DNA of 64,000 nucleotides, taken from the NCBI GenBank assembly GCA_934045905.1, contig OW203762.1, positions 51,175,411 to 51,239,410 of the forward strand, given 5' to 3'. Shown in pieces: positions 23,271 through 39,000 of the stretch. The notes beneath the pieces were generated by a model. It had not been told where the DNA came from. It did no database searches and saw only the letters and a list, made by a program, of their open reading frames with translations. How positions within the stretch are numbered: the stretch's first letter is position 1; each line of letters begins with the position of its first letter. Source of the DNA: Leuctra nigra. Lineage: Eukaryota > Arthropoda > Insecta > Plecoptera > Leuctridae. The position numbers and the translations under genes are program-made.

Positions 23271-26200
23271 CTGTAACGAATGTGCAAATATATCTCTTTA
23301 TTTACATCATTATTCAACTCCCTAAATATCAATAATTTCATCGCGAAAACCATACATTACTGAAGATTTGTTTAAATATGCTGAAAGTATAGTCAGAAAT
23401 GTTCCCTTCTCCTCAGGATATTGCATGAATGTATTGCATGGGGAGAGGGTGATATTCGCTTAAATTAATGATGGCTTATCTGTAATATTTTAATCAATTA
23501 TTTTACTCATATATTTTCTACACTTATTTCATAGGATCATAGATATGCTTCGAGAGCCGCTGCTTTAGAATATGATTGTCAAAAATCATGGATTCTGCTT
23601 TTTTATTTATTTTTTATTTACTCCCACAATTACACATATTTTACATACCCACATTTCTGCAAAGCCACAAAGGCTTATCTGGGCAATTATATTAAATAAT
23701 CAAGAAAACAGTTATGTTAGTAGAGTGAATGCAAATGTTGTTATGCACGTAAAGGAAGTTGCACAAAACATAAATATGACTGATTTGATTGATTTTATTA
23801 TATTTTCTTAGTCGTAGCAGTAATTCTTTAATGGGGGGGGGGGGGGGGGTGAAAACCACTGGATATTTTAGTTCTTGTCGTCCAGAAATACGACGATCGA
23901 CAAGATCAAATTCAAATGTCTTTTCGATCATCTCCATGAGGTATGAGAAGTGGCGAGTGACTCACCCACTGCGGCATCTCGTGGATGTCAGCGGTCCTGT
24001 GGTGGTAGTTGAGTACCACGACAGTGAGGACCACAGAAGACGCGACCATAAACATGATACAGTTGAAGTAAGTCCCTGCAAGTTGCCAGCAAGAGTGGAT
24101 TAGATATCACTACCATGGCATCGTTCATACAGATATTGAGTTGCCAGTTATTAATTGAAATATCTCATAGGTCTAGAAAATGTTATTTTTAGATATTGTC
24201 TACAAGCAAAGGGATGTTCAGTAATTTGCATGTTTTGTGAATACATTAAAAAGATTTCACTATAAGCATGATACTGCAATTAAGTTCAGGCAGTGGCAAA
24301 CTCATTTAAAAAAACATTAAGTAAAAATTCAACTATAACAAACTACATACAATAATAGAAAATTACTGTCAAAATAATAATATTAAACACCAAAAAATCA
24401 CGTTCTTGTTAGTTGAGTATATAAAATATGATTCAGGCAAACAGCAAAAGTAAATCGCCGCAAATGTCTAGGACTACAAATCGTAGCCTCCTCAAGAAAT
24501 TACGTTTATTGTTTTGAGACGATATTTGGTGTGAAACCAAATACATTTTTATTCGAGCAAATAGAAGATTAGATTGGGGGAGAAAATGTGGGACTTTACA
24601 ACTGAAATTCAAGATTATCATCTGGATGAATATTTATAAGGCTCTATGAGGGCTGGTAAACTAGAAAATATTTTAAATTGATCCTCAAATTGATATATGG
24701 GTTTATTTGGATGTTAATAATTGTGTTTAGTATATCTTTATGTCAAAGCGACTGTTGTTAGCAATGACAATGAGTCAGTGATTCAAGCGTGAGGTTTAAG
24801 GTCCAGAGCTGGAGAGAAGCAGAAGAAGAAAGAAATCAGGCAAATGACAGTAGAAATAATGGCTTTCTGTGGTCTCAGGTATCTACTCTACTCTCGATAG
24901 ACTCTCAACACAAATTTTAATCTCACGTAAAGAAAATATGCTTAAGAGATGCAATTACTCATTCCAAATGAGAGATGTACTGAGTGGATCGAAAAAACGA
25001 GACATTTCTCAAAGGAATGTGGAATGCTAATTAGTAATTACTTAAAACATGTTTTCGTTCTCATTTTCAAGTCAAAGAGCCAACTGTATAGGCTGTCACA
25101 AAATGAAGAATGATTTTGGAATGATTATTTTTATTATCCGTCCCCTAATTATTGAATTTAATAGTTGTTTTACTATGTACATTAACATAATGTAAGTACT
25201 TCACATAAAGTATTTTTTTCCAATTGTAAATTTTTTAGATTCGATTAATAAATTAAATATGTCAATTTATCAAAGTTCAAAACCACGTTTAAAAATGCAT
25301 TTTAACTGAGATCAAGAGAGCATTAGACAATTTCACACATAGACTTTTCACTTATAAAATTTTGAAGATCTCATCAAATGACGTCAACATTATAGCTCGA
25401 TTCTTTGTCTTCAAAGTATAATTAAAATCATGATTTTAACTTTGCTTAATTCTACATACAAATGAGTACATCTCATCTTTTTTCGCACCCTGTTTATAGA
25501 CAAGTCAGCAGGAGAAAGGAATTGATATTTATACGAATTATGTAGTGTTGTAGAGAAATATTAGGCCTACAGAAAATAATCATAAGTTGCGCTTTGATTG
25601 GTTGTGTTGGTGGGTGGGTAGTGGGTTAGTTTTTTAAACGTTGTCATTTTAGTTTACCTTCAGGCTCTTACCAAGGTCCTCCAGGTTTAATGAGTTGGTG
25701 ATTAATAAGGCAGGCTGCCGTTTTGTGGGTTGGCGCGCCTGAATTCATACGTAAGAAGACATTTTAGGAACAGATCTAGCTACCTCTTTAAGACAGGTGG
25801 TTTATTAGTTTAATGAGGAAATAATTTGAATTAGAGGCGATTAGTTATGCAGATGACAGTCGTTTACGAGGAGGTAACGATCACGCACACAACCGAGCAT
25901 TTCAATACAGAAACAAACAGAAACCGAAAGCTCAACCGACACTCGATTTGTCGATATTAATCTCGTCATTGTTGCAGATTGTACACAGCCGACAAGGTTT
26001 GTAGATGGATTTCACAGGTTTACACATTTAGCCGAAATGCTGGCTGACAAACATTGCTCTATGATTTTTTATCTCAATGGAAATTAATTTAGCAGCTCGT
26101 TTCAACAAATGTGATAATAATTCTTGTGAAAACCAAATACGTACTTTTTGCAACAATAACTGTAACAAAACAAATAAAATCATATATCACAATGAAAATG

Positions 26201-29200
26201 AACAAAAACACATCAGCAACTAAAACCAAATCCGAACTAAAGAACACGAAAGACTCCATAACGAATAATGAATAATAAGTAATTAATGATATGTGAACGG
26301 GACAGAGTTGGACCGTTGATACTTGGAAGTGAAGGGGGCATCGAAACTCACGATCTTACTTCGAGCCTAATCTGAAACTAAGAGAATGAGTGAGTCGTCG
26401 TCATGTCGCTGTGTACGCATTCTTACACATCACAGTGGTAGACCTAGAAGGCCTGGAAAAGGACATTCAAATCTCAAAGAAAAACTTTCGAGGTCGGAAA
26501 ATAGTTTCATCTTTGTGGGATCAGGGTCTAGAGGAGAACAGAAAATGACGTAAGTTATTACAGCGGGGTTGGTAAGGGTTAAGGAGAATTATTCGGGGAT
26601 AACGATCAAGGGATGTTAACATCGAATACTTAGACACCAGTTAGTTGTATCAATTGACAGTATCACCACTTCGCTCAACAATTGACAGTTTGGGTGATGA
26701 ATGTCTAGTCAATGCGATTCACTCACCACACTGCCGCTTGCCTTACGAAGCTTTGTTTTAGTGTTATTATTAATCGTTTTATAGATATGCGCTGTATGTC
26801 GAGCTGGCCAATCAGAGCTCTAGCTATCATACGACCAAAGCAGTTGGGAGTAAAGAGGAGCCGCATGCAATGACGGAGGAGTAGAAGCCAAATGTTGCAT
26901 CTGTCAATCTCTTATTGCTCGCGATAACAGTGGCTGAATATCGCCTGGAAAAAGTTCGCGTCTTGTTACCGAGTAAATGTAGAGCGACTCCGAGAAATTG
27001 AAAAGTTCACAAAGCAAAACATTTTTCACACTTATTCTATGCATATTGCAAATACACTTTTCTTTCTGGAAATAAGTGCATGTGTCAAGCAACAGTGACA
27101 GAATTTTATAGAGTTAACAAAAAGTAATGTAAAAGTGGTGGATGCACCATGCTACTTGTTTAAGCCAAAGTGAGCAAAATGTGATCACTTGTTGCGTGTA
27201 AATTCATTTATTATTATATTGAGTTATTTATTATTAAGTAATTGTCGGCATTAAGGTCGTATCGTACTACTTTGATACCCGATTTGATGAATTATAGACA
27301 ACATATTGAGTTGATGATTTAGTTTTAATGTAATTTCTTGCACGCATTTTTACGCACTGAGAATTTTCGCGGGTTGATCTACATGTAGACTCTTCGACCT
27401 TAATGTCAGAACTTTCGTTAAGTTAATTCATCTTTATTTATAATCGATTCTTCATGCAGTTAGTTAATATATGATTTATTTAGTGAGTGGAAATGTTGTT
27501 GGAATCCCGATCTACCTATAAGGGGCACGGCGTCAGAAACCTGGGGCAACACTTGAGCGACCAGAAGGGAGAAAACGGTCAGGGCCAGCAGGATTGTGAC
27601 ACCTGGAACAAAATAAAAACAACATACTAAACCTCATTCACCGGTCGAGTGGGAATCAGAGTTGTTTCCATAGCAACGCGTGACACGCCGTGTCTTCAAC
27701 CACGACAATTAGGAAAATTAAGTTATTTGGAAACCCACTTTCTTCTGACGAATGAAGCTTAAACGCAGCGGCCAAACATAACACATTTAGGGACCAATGT
27801 TCTACAAACAAGCGAAATAATAAAAACAAATAACAATCAAACAGCGAACTAAATTAGTATCTCTGTCTATGCTTAAAGGAGACGCCAAATAAAGTAATAA
27901 AACAAATCGAAACTAATAAAGAACGGTTGTGGGCCGTCAAAGAGGTGTATTTCTATTTTGAATGATTTGACATCGCCCCCCTCCATCTATCCAAGTATCA
28001 TGAATGCAACCACTGTCAAATGCCACAGCAAACTGCTTCTCTACCTAACAGAGGGATGGCATCAGACACTTGTGGAAGCGTCTCAGCCACAAGGTTGAGA
28101 AACACGGTCAGTGAGAGCAGGATCGTCACGCCTGCAACAAAAGCAACCAAAAGTTTATCTTCGTCGCCGACAACGCGTGCGTGTGTTGCAGAACCTCCGG
28201 CGCAAACGATCGCAAAGTCACGTGTCTCGTCTACCTGCCGCTTCATCTAGCTAGCAATTCAGTTGCTAATGCGATTCGATAAGCGAGTATTGCGCCAGAG
28301 ATTTCGATATCTCGATGTGTCGCCCAAAGCGATGCATCGCCATATCGGCTAAGTAACACAAACAGGCAGCTCGCAGCCAACAGTGACACATTCTTCGCCA
28401 GAGCTGATCGAGCCACATCGCTGGATCAGCTCGGGCTGACACACAAACTCTATTTCCTCGTCAACTACAAACACCAAACTAAAGCAAGTCACACAATATT
28501 CAGTTTTGTTGATACACGGTCATTACCAATTTATGTTGAAATGTCGACATTTTAATCGAATTAGGGGAGTAATCAAATTCGTGTAGTTTTGATGGTTAAA
28601 ATATGCGTTGGGAAAATGGTCGACAGTGAGAGATGTATGAGACTAATGTGATATTTGTTATTCGCATGTGACAATGTTTTGCTAAACATGCTGCTCACAA
28701 ACAGTGCTCTATAGGCAAGAGATAGCTGAGACCACACCTTTGACATTCGGGGGCTAGAGTATCTAAAACACTGTCATGTCATGAACATGCCTGGAAACGT
28801 CATGATTCGAAGTCAACTTTCATATGAATCCAAAGTTATTTTATATGAAACTATCAGAAACCAATGTGGAGGTGCCAGGTCTGATTGGATAGAACTAGGC
28901 TCCTCCACCGAAAGTATAATTTCAAATTATACTTTTTATGTATTTAAACTATTTAATCATTTAATTAAATCGAACATTTTGTATAGTAATCAGTTTGTTT
29001 GCATTTTTTAATATTCCTGTTTTCACCGAATGTGACGAATAATAATTAGGTTGCAAGAATCAGAACGTTTCCAGGCAAACAATGGCTGCCAATGAGCATG
29101 CGCATCACAGTGATGCCCGCTATAAATCTAGCCCATTGATCACACACTGCTGACACATTATCAGCAATCTCGCCCGTACAGAGCAGCCAAACGCAGGCAC

Positions 29201-30002
29201 ACGCAAAACACTCTGCCTTGCTCTAACACACAGGGAAGAGAGAGCGGGAGAGATGGGAGTGTGTGATAATGGGACAGAGGGATGAATGGTGTACGAAGCA
29301 TTGTAATTTCAGATGACATCATTTGAATGGGTTTATCTATTTAGTATTGTGTGACAGCAACATAACGAGAATTTCGGAAGTCAGACTAGAATCAGTAGGA
29401 ATGTTCCTATCCGCGCTGGCAGTCGATGGTACGATCGATTCGGGAACCTCCGAGGACTCCGTTGTTGTTCGGTAATTAGTTCGCACTCTACGACGGCGGC
29501 GGAAAGAAGCTCGAAGTCCCACGTGTGGAACGCGTGGAAATTAAATTACCTAACATGAGAGTTCAATAAAGTTATAGCTTTTACTCGAGTGTTTGCAGAC
29601 TTTTATGCTCCTACCTCCAGCGGAGTAATGCGAAGAGAACGTATTTCAGTGTAATATACGAAGCAAATTAGTCAGGTAGTAAAAGTAATGCTCTGAGGAA
29701 GACGCTTGATGTTTCCTGTCGCCGTCTGATAACAGGACTCGCTTTCTCCCGCCATTCCAAGTATCAAATCATCCCCTGCCCGCCGTTCTGCCAGCCTACC
29801 TATCAGGGGTACAGCATCCGACGTTGCAGGCATCTTTTCGGCGACAAGATTCAGAAATACTGTTAGTGAAAGAAGTATGGTCACCCCTGGAAGCAACACG
29901 TTGCATTGCATTGGTAACGTTTAGTGAGATTTCAATATCGATTACGGAATTTGTCACGATACCTCAGCGGAATTTCGAGATGCTACATCGTACATGACGA
30001 GA

Positions 30003-30086
<84 letters not shown>

Positions 30087-33000
30087 AATGATGAATATAC
30101 GATGACGATTCTATATGATTGATTTTCTACTTTCTACGCTAAGAGGTAAGAATTCTACAGGACCTAGGTCACTGGAATCTAGAAGTTATTTCAAGTTAAG
30201 TTAGTTGTGAAATATGGGGCAAATAAGATTTCATGTCATATCATGGCTTGATATATAAGAAGTTTGGTGTTGTATTTGTGAGCTAATATTGTTCGTGCCA
30301 TCTGAGGTGTACGATATATAACAAGCAATCTTCTGAATGATTTGTGTACAAAGTCTTGAAAGAAGGCGTATCGACTGTAGTGTGAGCATATTGCTATGGA
30401 GGAGGATTGGACGTGTCAAGTTTGAAGAGGTTAAATAGGAATCATTAGGTTTTAGTCTCTCGAAGCTGCACTTGGTTGAGAACGGCTGTAATATAAATTG
30501 CTGGTTTTCCATCAAAACCAGGAGCTCAATTTCTCACGTGAAGAAACCAACTTGGGATTAGAAAACCCACCAATCATTCTAAAGAAGCAATAAGCTTCTC
30601 ATAAAAAGTAACGTTCGTGACTGGTTTGATAAAATAGTCCTGTGGATATCTGAAAAGCAACCTGTTTTAGTAATTATGACGGTTTTGATGACGTTTACTT
30701 TACCTAGTGTTAGTTTTTCACCCGAATCGGGTGGCAGTGTGAATCCTAGAAGCGCCATCGATGATATAAGAACACAAGGAACTATCAAGTTGAAGAAGTA
30801 GTAGAGTGTCCTCCGTCGGATCTGTATTGTGAACGTCACGTCAACATAGGGCTCTGGACAACACTGGTAGACGATTGTGTTCTTCTTGCCCGGCATACCT
30901 AGCAACACACCAACACTACGTCACGACACAGTCAAGGTCAATTATTTCATTTTGACATTTTCTCTGAAAAAGGCGGCGACGGTGAACTTATAGATCCGGT
31001 AAGAGTATAATTTATGAAATGAAGGAAGGCTCTTTGGCTAAATGATGAGAGCATCCAAGTGCCCTCTACTTAATTCCATCGTGATGTGGCGTCGCATTTT
31101 CCGTAAGAATAACGACAATCATGAATTGTTGAGTCTCCACGGTTAGTTTGATTAGTACATAGTCAGACTCTACTTGGAAAGGAGCTTTCTGAAAAATGTT
31201 AAAAAGAGGAAAATTCGATTTTCTTTTTAGCGTCGCCTTTCTAATGCGTAAAGGAGTGCATAATTTAGGTCCAGCTTCTGGCCGAGTAAATTCATAATTC
31301 AAACAGTTTAAGAGAAAGCTCGCAAAAGAGAGTCTAAAGCGAAAACACAAAATGGTGAAGAAATTCAACACTTTTGTCCTACAGCTGTGAATATTTTTCC
31401 ATTGCCATTTTCTTAGCGTCAACAATTGCACAATGCATCTGGATACAACGAAAAATAGAGGGTATTAATTCGAGATTGTGAAATTCTGTATGAAAATTGT
31501 TCACTTACCGATCAGGTACCACTCGCCATTAGTTATGAAGTCAGAAAGATCTCCGCCTTCCTCCGAATTGAGGACAAGATCCAACTATAAGTAATAACTG
31601 GTGATTAATGAATAGGTTCACGAGTGTTTTGTGTCTGCGATACATGCCATGCAAACACCGCTCATCAGCATAACGTGCATCTGAAATCATCCGCACAATC
31701 ATCTAATGGGTTATCGACCCGACAGTGGGTGTGAGTGACATTTAGTTGCTCCCGACGTTCAATCTCGTCTTGTACAGCATCAATATTCATCGATACAATG
31801 ATAATAGATGCGTTAGAGAAGCTACTCATGCCATGAATGACAGCTACACAAGCTGATAACAATGTTCACGGATGTCTTATCCGTCACGACTGGTTTTACA
31901 CCAACTTCTCGCGCTAACACGTTCTATAAAATTGATGAAAAATCTTCTGAGCCTTTCACAGAATTCTTTTGATTTCATTTTGTCGTCAGATTGAAGGAAG
32001 GCGAGCAACTGCGCTTGGGGAAAGCGAGCGAAGGGAAATGCGGAAATAACAACTGTGATTCTACACAAAACGTGAATTATTAAAGCGAATAGAAAGAGTA
32101 TTGATTTTCGATATATTGTGCTGCATTCAATGGCTGCTCGAAGATTTCTTAGTTCTCAGTCCTGCCCAAGATTTGGATATCCATATAGTGATGCCTTCTC
32201 CATCAGCTCTGCCAATAACAACTGTAACATAAACCAGCTCTGTTGCGGATTCGTCTTCTGAGCCTCACTCACACCTACTCGGCGAAGGAAATATTGATTT
32301 CACAAAGCACTTTACCGAAAAGAAGAGAAAATACAGCCGAGTAGGGTTTTGCATTTTCATGGCCAGTTTTTGGCTTATGTACAAGATTTGGTGACATCTC
32401 AACTACTTCATCAACTTTCGCGCTTTCAACTCGATTGAATCTCACCCTACAATATCCCCGAGAATAATTGATTTGTTTTTGTCGGCTAAGAAGTCGGATG
32501 TTGAACAGAAGAGTTGTTCGAGACAGAGCTAATGGAGAAGACGTCACGGAGCGATGTTGCTCCATGCAAAATGGTTTAATCAGCACGTCGTTCCCACTGA
32601 TAGATCGAATGCGTCAGAAGCGATTATTTCCGTGGATTATTAAAGTGTTCGTGTGGGTGTCAGTTAGTCTCATTATTATTAGATTATAAGAGTTTTAAGC
32701 AATTCAGAGGAGGTGAAACTAATGCTGTGCATGAGAAAGCAGGTATAATACTGAAGCAAAGTTTCACATTGAGATTGTTAAAAGAGGGAAAAGAAACTTT
32801 GTGGGGGCCTCCTGTGTCTAAAGTGACGTAAAACTTAATAGAAACTCAAACAGAATGTAAGCTTAATATTCTAGAATGCAAGTCATAGGTATAAGAATTC
32901 CATCAGCGAAGTAGCATGTATGGCACTAGAGAGAATTTTAAGTAGAATGTGTGGCACTCTGAATCAAAATGTATGGATATTCATCCAGCTGGAGGGTCGT

Positions 33001-36000
33001 GTGTGTTTGTTGTGTTTAATGAGAGACTTCGTGTATACGCTACCTGGTTGCCGTCATAGGTCCAGCTACCAAACTTCATGTCGCAATGTTGGTCGTCAAA
33101 GGGGAACCACGTAATGTCTATCTTGCATGTGCTCTTGAAGATGCCCGGTGGAACGTACAAGCAGCTACCGTTATGTCTTACCACAACGTTCGTGTGGTAG
33201 GTCCCGTCGAAGCCCTCATCCGCACTAGCGCACAAAACGTTGGAACAGTTTGTTTAATTCATATTATTAATGGTACCAATCCAATTGTGGTATGAAACTT
33301 TTTTTTTCACGTAGAACTTTCTGTTGTTTTATTGGCGATATGCGACGGCGCCATTTTGACTCGAAAGATTTATTGTAGCCGTCAAACGCGGCTGTTCTAA
33401 CTTTATACTGTTTTAGATGAGCCGATATGATAGAGTTAAAATGCCTCCACTTTGTGTAATATAACGTCAAGACTAATTCTTAGCTATTTTCTTGGCTGTG
33501 AGTCGTAAATAAGACTGTTTTGCATAACAAAATTCTAATGTAAAGTTTTAACTTTCGACGATTAAATGCTTTTTATATAGAACACAACAATGCAAATCAC
33601 AGGCTCAAGCACACTAATTAGAGGATTTAGTTTGTGATTTTACTTTACACTGATAATTATTCCAAACTTGGGTGAGGATGGCGCAATGGATGTTAAGAAT
33701 GGAGCGAAGGTTTTATACTCTCGATTGTTATTGGGTAGTTTAATATCGTAGTGTTAAAGAAGCGGTTTGGGAGGAGATGGCTTGTGAAGGATTTACAGGG
33801 TTCATTCAAGTTGGAAATTACTAGTGAGTAGAAATTAAATTATTTTATTTTATGTTTACATTTTAATCAGTTTGTATCAACAAATTTTATGACTAATTAT
33901 AGATATACAGATTGATTATTAATCATCCGATTTAACGTTTTATTTAAAAAGTAATTATTTTAATTAGTTTGCGTCTGCGGGACAGGGTACGGTTATAATT
34001 GAGGAACTCCTCCGCCCGATAGAGGTGTCTGTGCCACCCGGATCCTGGACTCACGTGCACGTCAAGTGGTGAGTAATTTAGTGTCCCTCTTCTCTGACAA
34101 GTTGATCGCGTGCTGCCAGGACAAGGGCTGCGGACACCTCTATGGGGAGGAAGACGTACAGAGCTGTGGTCCACAACAACGGCTAACTGGTGATTGTACT
34201 TCCCACCAAACTTTTACTTGTTCTCAATTAGTCGGGCAGTTCTGACTGGCGAGTTTAGAGGGCGCTGATTAACGGGCTAACATGCAAGTGTCTTTGATTC
34301 GTTCTTCATTTTAGTACATCAAAGTTTTACCCTTTGCAGAGTTTAATATTTTGCATGCATACACATTTACAACGATTTACAGTTTAATATTTGAGGAGAT
34401 TTGTCAATAATAAGGTATAGGATGTTAACTGTTCATTTTAGGGATGAATACACTTATTACTTACATACTCCATGCAAATATTTTATAGGGATAGTTCAAA
34501 ATTGGTTAAAATTATAATATACATTCTCAAAAGATACAATATTGTTTTTTGTGATTTTGATTATTCATACCGTGTACATCTGGCACATTTGTTGTATAGC
34601 TGGCAAAACATTCGATTCACACTTTGTCATTAAACATTTGCAGTAATAATTACGCACTAATTGCCAATAAGGTGACATTGAACGAGTCACAACGCCCATG
34701 CTCTGTTTTACCTGTTGTACATCAGAATGTCTGGTCGCCATATCTTGTTCGGTGTAATTCTCAAGTCTTTGACGCCGCCGTATTCGCTGTCATTCCATCG
34801 CAAGTTGTAGTCATTCCATTCCTGCAAGGAGCCAACAAACAGGTGTCACTAGAGACCTACGAGCATGATGGACAATGTTCATTAAGTCGGTAGGACATAA
34901 AAAGCGTGGACACGGTTTAAACTGTGTTTAGTGAGTTTATACTCAAGAAGAAATTCGGGGCGAACTTTACGACGTTCCTGGATTCCCCTGTGTTACGTAA
35001 AAGTTCTTTGTTTATGTTATCGTGTCAACTCTTCTTACTTGAACATCACAATAGGTCGTTGATAATGATGAAGACAGAGGTTAACAACATGAGTCAAGAA
35101 TCACCATCAATAATTACGTTACTTGTTAAGACTCCAGACAAACATTTTGAATATTTTGTAACGTCTTTTACGTTTTATATGACTTTAGCACGAAACAGTT
35201 CGAGACTTTTGTTGGATCATTTCTACTAACGTTTGACGAGATGCACATTTTACAATACATTTGAATGGCTCAGTTTTGTTACTTACATAAATGTATAATA
35301 AACACTTGATGAGAAGAACACTGAACACAGATATTACCCACTAACATAAAACGCAACACATATAGCTGATATTACTGTACTCTGATATGTTCAACAGGCC
35401 ATTTGCAATACGCAGTTCCCAGACTCACCTTTGCAATCACAACGTTGAGACCGGAAGTGTTTTTCAACGTTCAATCAAGTGAACATTCAAATGTATAAAT
35501 TGTTGATAGCAACATAAGACAATAATTTCCATGTCTACATGGAAGCTATTTTTGCTATTATACCAACAATGTATACCTACATTTAAGTATTCACTTGATT
35601 GGAATTTTAGTGCTTTAAGCTTTTTGTCGGTGACTTATTTAACGTGGGATATTTTCATCCCTGCAGATAAAACAATGTGCTGTAGGAAACCATTCGGAGG
35701 CAAAGAAACATTGTACGTCGGCTGAGCAACCTAGCTCTGAACTCTATCTTGTTGCATGCATGTATTGTCTTATTTCTATGCAAATAAACTATTTTAATTC
35801 CTCTGGTGTACATTCAGCTCTTAGCTTCAATATCAGGAGATGAATCATATTGCAACTGGCCTCTATTCTACAGCTAAGTAATATAGCAGACGATCACTAC
35901 TTATTGGTAAATACATCCAGAAAGCGAGTTGGCCTTCGTGCGACAAGTTGCTGCATTCTAGAGGAACAAGCCTAGTGGGGACATGCATAGATGGCTCATC

Positions 36001-39000
36001 AGAAGATTGGTTAGAACTCTTTTAAAAATGTTATCAGAGTTTCCAGTGTTATTGACAGTTATTTATTAGTGTTTTTAGTTATTTGTTTTAGTAATGATTG
36101 AGTTTATTTATGTGTGGATCGGCACACAGTCACCGGCTTTTAAAAATAAAAACAACGAATCAATTAAATTTGAAGTTTTAAGGCACTATAAAAAATGTTG
36201 TTATTTTTTGTATCTATATAGACTGAAAGCATGGACTGATTTTAAAGTGATTAAAACTGGTTCAAAAATTGTATTCTAATTGAAAGTTTGCTTTCTTTAG
36301 TCATCATTTCTTCTTATTAATGAACTTCTGTCTCAAATTTAACAGTAATTTCTTGCCACTCCATCGTAGCTGATAATTCCATCTCAATTGTGGACAATTC
36401 TAATATTGTCTGATGAGTTTTATATTATTAAGCAGCTGGTGTTTTTACGTAAGTTAATATCGAAGTATGTTAAAGTGCGGTTTAGATAATGGCACACACA
36501 CGGCAGCGGTTCTGACTTCTACAACAGATAATAAGAGATTAATCATTAATTACTGTCGATAAACAACTCTAATCAACGAATCAATAAGTATAATGGTACC
36601 TTGGCAATGCAATAACATGCTACACATATCCATCAATATGTTTCGCTCCGAGATATGGGATTAAACCACAGACTATTGATTGTGTTGGAAACAAAATGGT
36701 TGATAAATTTGTTTGAATTGAAAGTTCATGTGTCATTGTTTGAAATCTGTCAACGATTACTCAACCATGCACAAATCTAGTTCAAATTACATGGAATTTG
36801 AGATAATTGTCATGAAGATGATCTACTTGCCAATGCGGACACAAGATTATTATTCTCTTGAACAAGTTACTGGTGGAAAATGTTACCGTGCAGCGAGAAA
36901 TTACATGAAGAAGCTGAAATTATAAACTACCTCACTATAGTCGTAAGGAGTGTCATGTGAAAAGCCATGGAAAAGATAAGTACCGGAAACGCAGTACTTG
37001 GTCATTTTAGCAGCGGAGGAAACCTCTGTGAGGTATCACAATATACTTGTTAGGTATAAGCGGGGACAATTCCAGCGATTCATTACTGGAAGTAGAACTA
37101 TGCATAATATTCAATAAAGTTTCTAAACCATATGTAAAATTATTGCAAATATAGAAAGAAAATGATTTCGCAATTTTTTCTTGCTGCGTTACTGCTAGAT
37201 TTCCGGTTACTTAGCTATTATCTTTTCCATTTAAAAAATGCATAGAAGATCGAAAATTAACTTTACCAAGTTTGTGACATTTTGAATTTGAGAACAATGG
37301 CCGCGTCAATATGACATATGAAAAGTCACGATTTTAAAATGAGAATATATAATATTGTAAACAAGGGGCGAGAATAAAGGTAATCTATCTGAAAGCTTGG
37401 CGGCTGACTCCCCGCTTTGATCCTTTTCAGATGGTTAGAAGCGCAAAGGAGAGCAGAGAGTGAAAATCAATAATATGACATCCCTTCTCCTCCCTCCACC
37501 CGCCGGTTGGAATCGTGGACACAAGTTGATGGTAGCGCATGTGGGGGGGGGGGGGGGGGGGGCGCCTTTACAGTCTAATGTTTCCATGTGTATCTTCGAG
37601 TTAAGAACCCTTGGGCACAGCATCATTAGTTTCTGACTACAAGATGAACTGCGGATGAATGGGAAGTAATGAGACTGCATGGCAGGCGACTTCCTATGCA
37701 ATTTTTTAAACACTTCTTCGTTGACTGCTCGCAAATTACCTACTTAATACCAGTTAGTACGTTAAGACATATTACAAGTAGCAGTGAAACAGCATTGCCA
37801 TAGGAAGGAACAATAACAGTAGTAATACAAATTCAAATAACGTATACATTAAAGAAATATTACGATTACGAATTACTCTCAACAACTTCTACGTGAAAGA
37901 AGTAACTCAAGAATTACATAATATCAATGAATTAAAATGGACATTCTGCCGTGTGTGTTTTTAATGTATGAGCAGTTAACACTTACCAACGAAAGCCAAA
38001 TATTTGTTATTAGGAGTTGATTCTTCTCGTCCTATTGTAAGACACAACAAAAAGGGAAACAATGGTATGTTAGTGACGTCATGCATCACGAACGTCCACC
38101 ACACGGATTGGTCAACGTGAACCTGTCATCTCGATCATACGTCATCTCGATCGCTAATCGGATCCGTTCGCTTCAAGACGATAATTCGATGTTCCGAGAT
38201 GCGAGATTTTCGTTCCCCACTTGGTATGCACTAAACAGCTGCTGAGCCCGGTATTGATGCCTCAGCCAATGAGCGGACAGCAATGGCGACTGCGTTCCAG
38301 GTCACACTAACCCAAGAACCAGGTCAATGGAGAACAATATTGAGGAATGAAATTCTATCGCGGAGGAAGGCAGACTTGAATGTAAACACTTGGAAACCAA
38401 TTCAACCAATGCATTATTACAAATCTCAACTATCGCCAACCCTTCATTTACTGACGAATTCGTTCTGTATATTGAATTCTCTCATTGGCCTGGTCTTACA
38501 TACATTTCATTTAGATGTTGAGCGCCTCATTGCCGATCTTAGCAATTACTTACCAAATTCAACCAAGCGTTTGTAGTCAGAATTTGATTTTTTTCGTCCT
38601 AGAAGGGAAGAAAAAAATAATACATTTGGTCAAAGTTGGCGCGAACTTTTATCCCAGTTTACGATACGGCACGTAGTTAATTTCGTGCCTCAAAATTTAA
38701 ATCTCTCGAGAGATTGAGCACGATTTGAAATTGTGAATTTCGGCTCGGTTTTTTAGCATCGAAGTGAGATAAGTGCTCCTATTGTCACAGCTGATGCTTG
38801 ACGAGGATGAAGACTATAAGACAGAATTAGTTCTCGCCATTACCGATAGTCGATACCCGATAAGCTGCTCTTTATTCAATATGATTTCAAGTCATTTTCC
38901 ACTAACGACTTCTTGTTACAAAATTTTAAGTGCTAGTCGTACCAATTTAATATTCATGTAAAAATCGGCATGCGTTTTGACATAAAACCAATTACCAACT

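Noticed and set aside
22810..23325. Plus-strand frames of 171 and 116 codons
   Set aside because: Antisense shadow of nAChR alpha6 exon 10.
28020..28250. Plus-strand 76-codon frame
   Set aside because: Antisense shadow of exon 8b.
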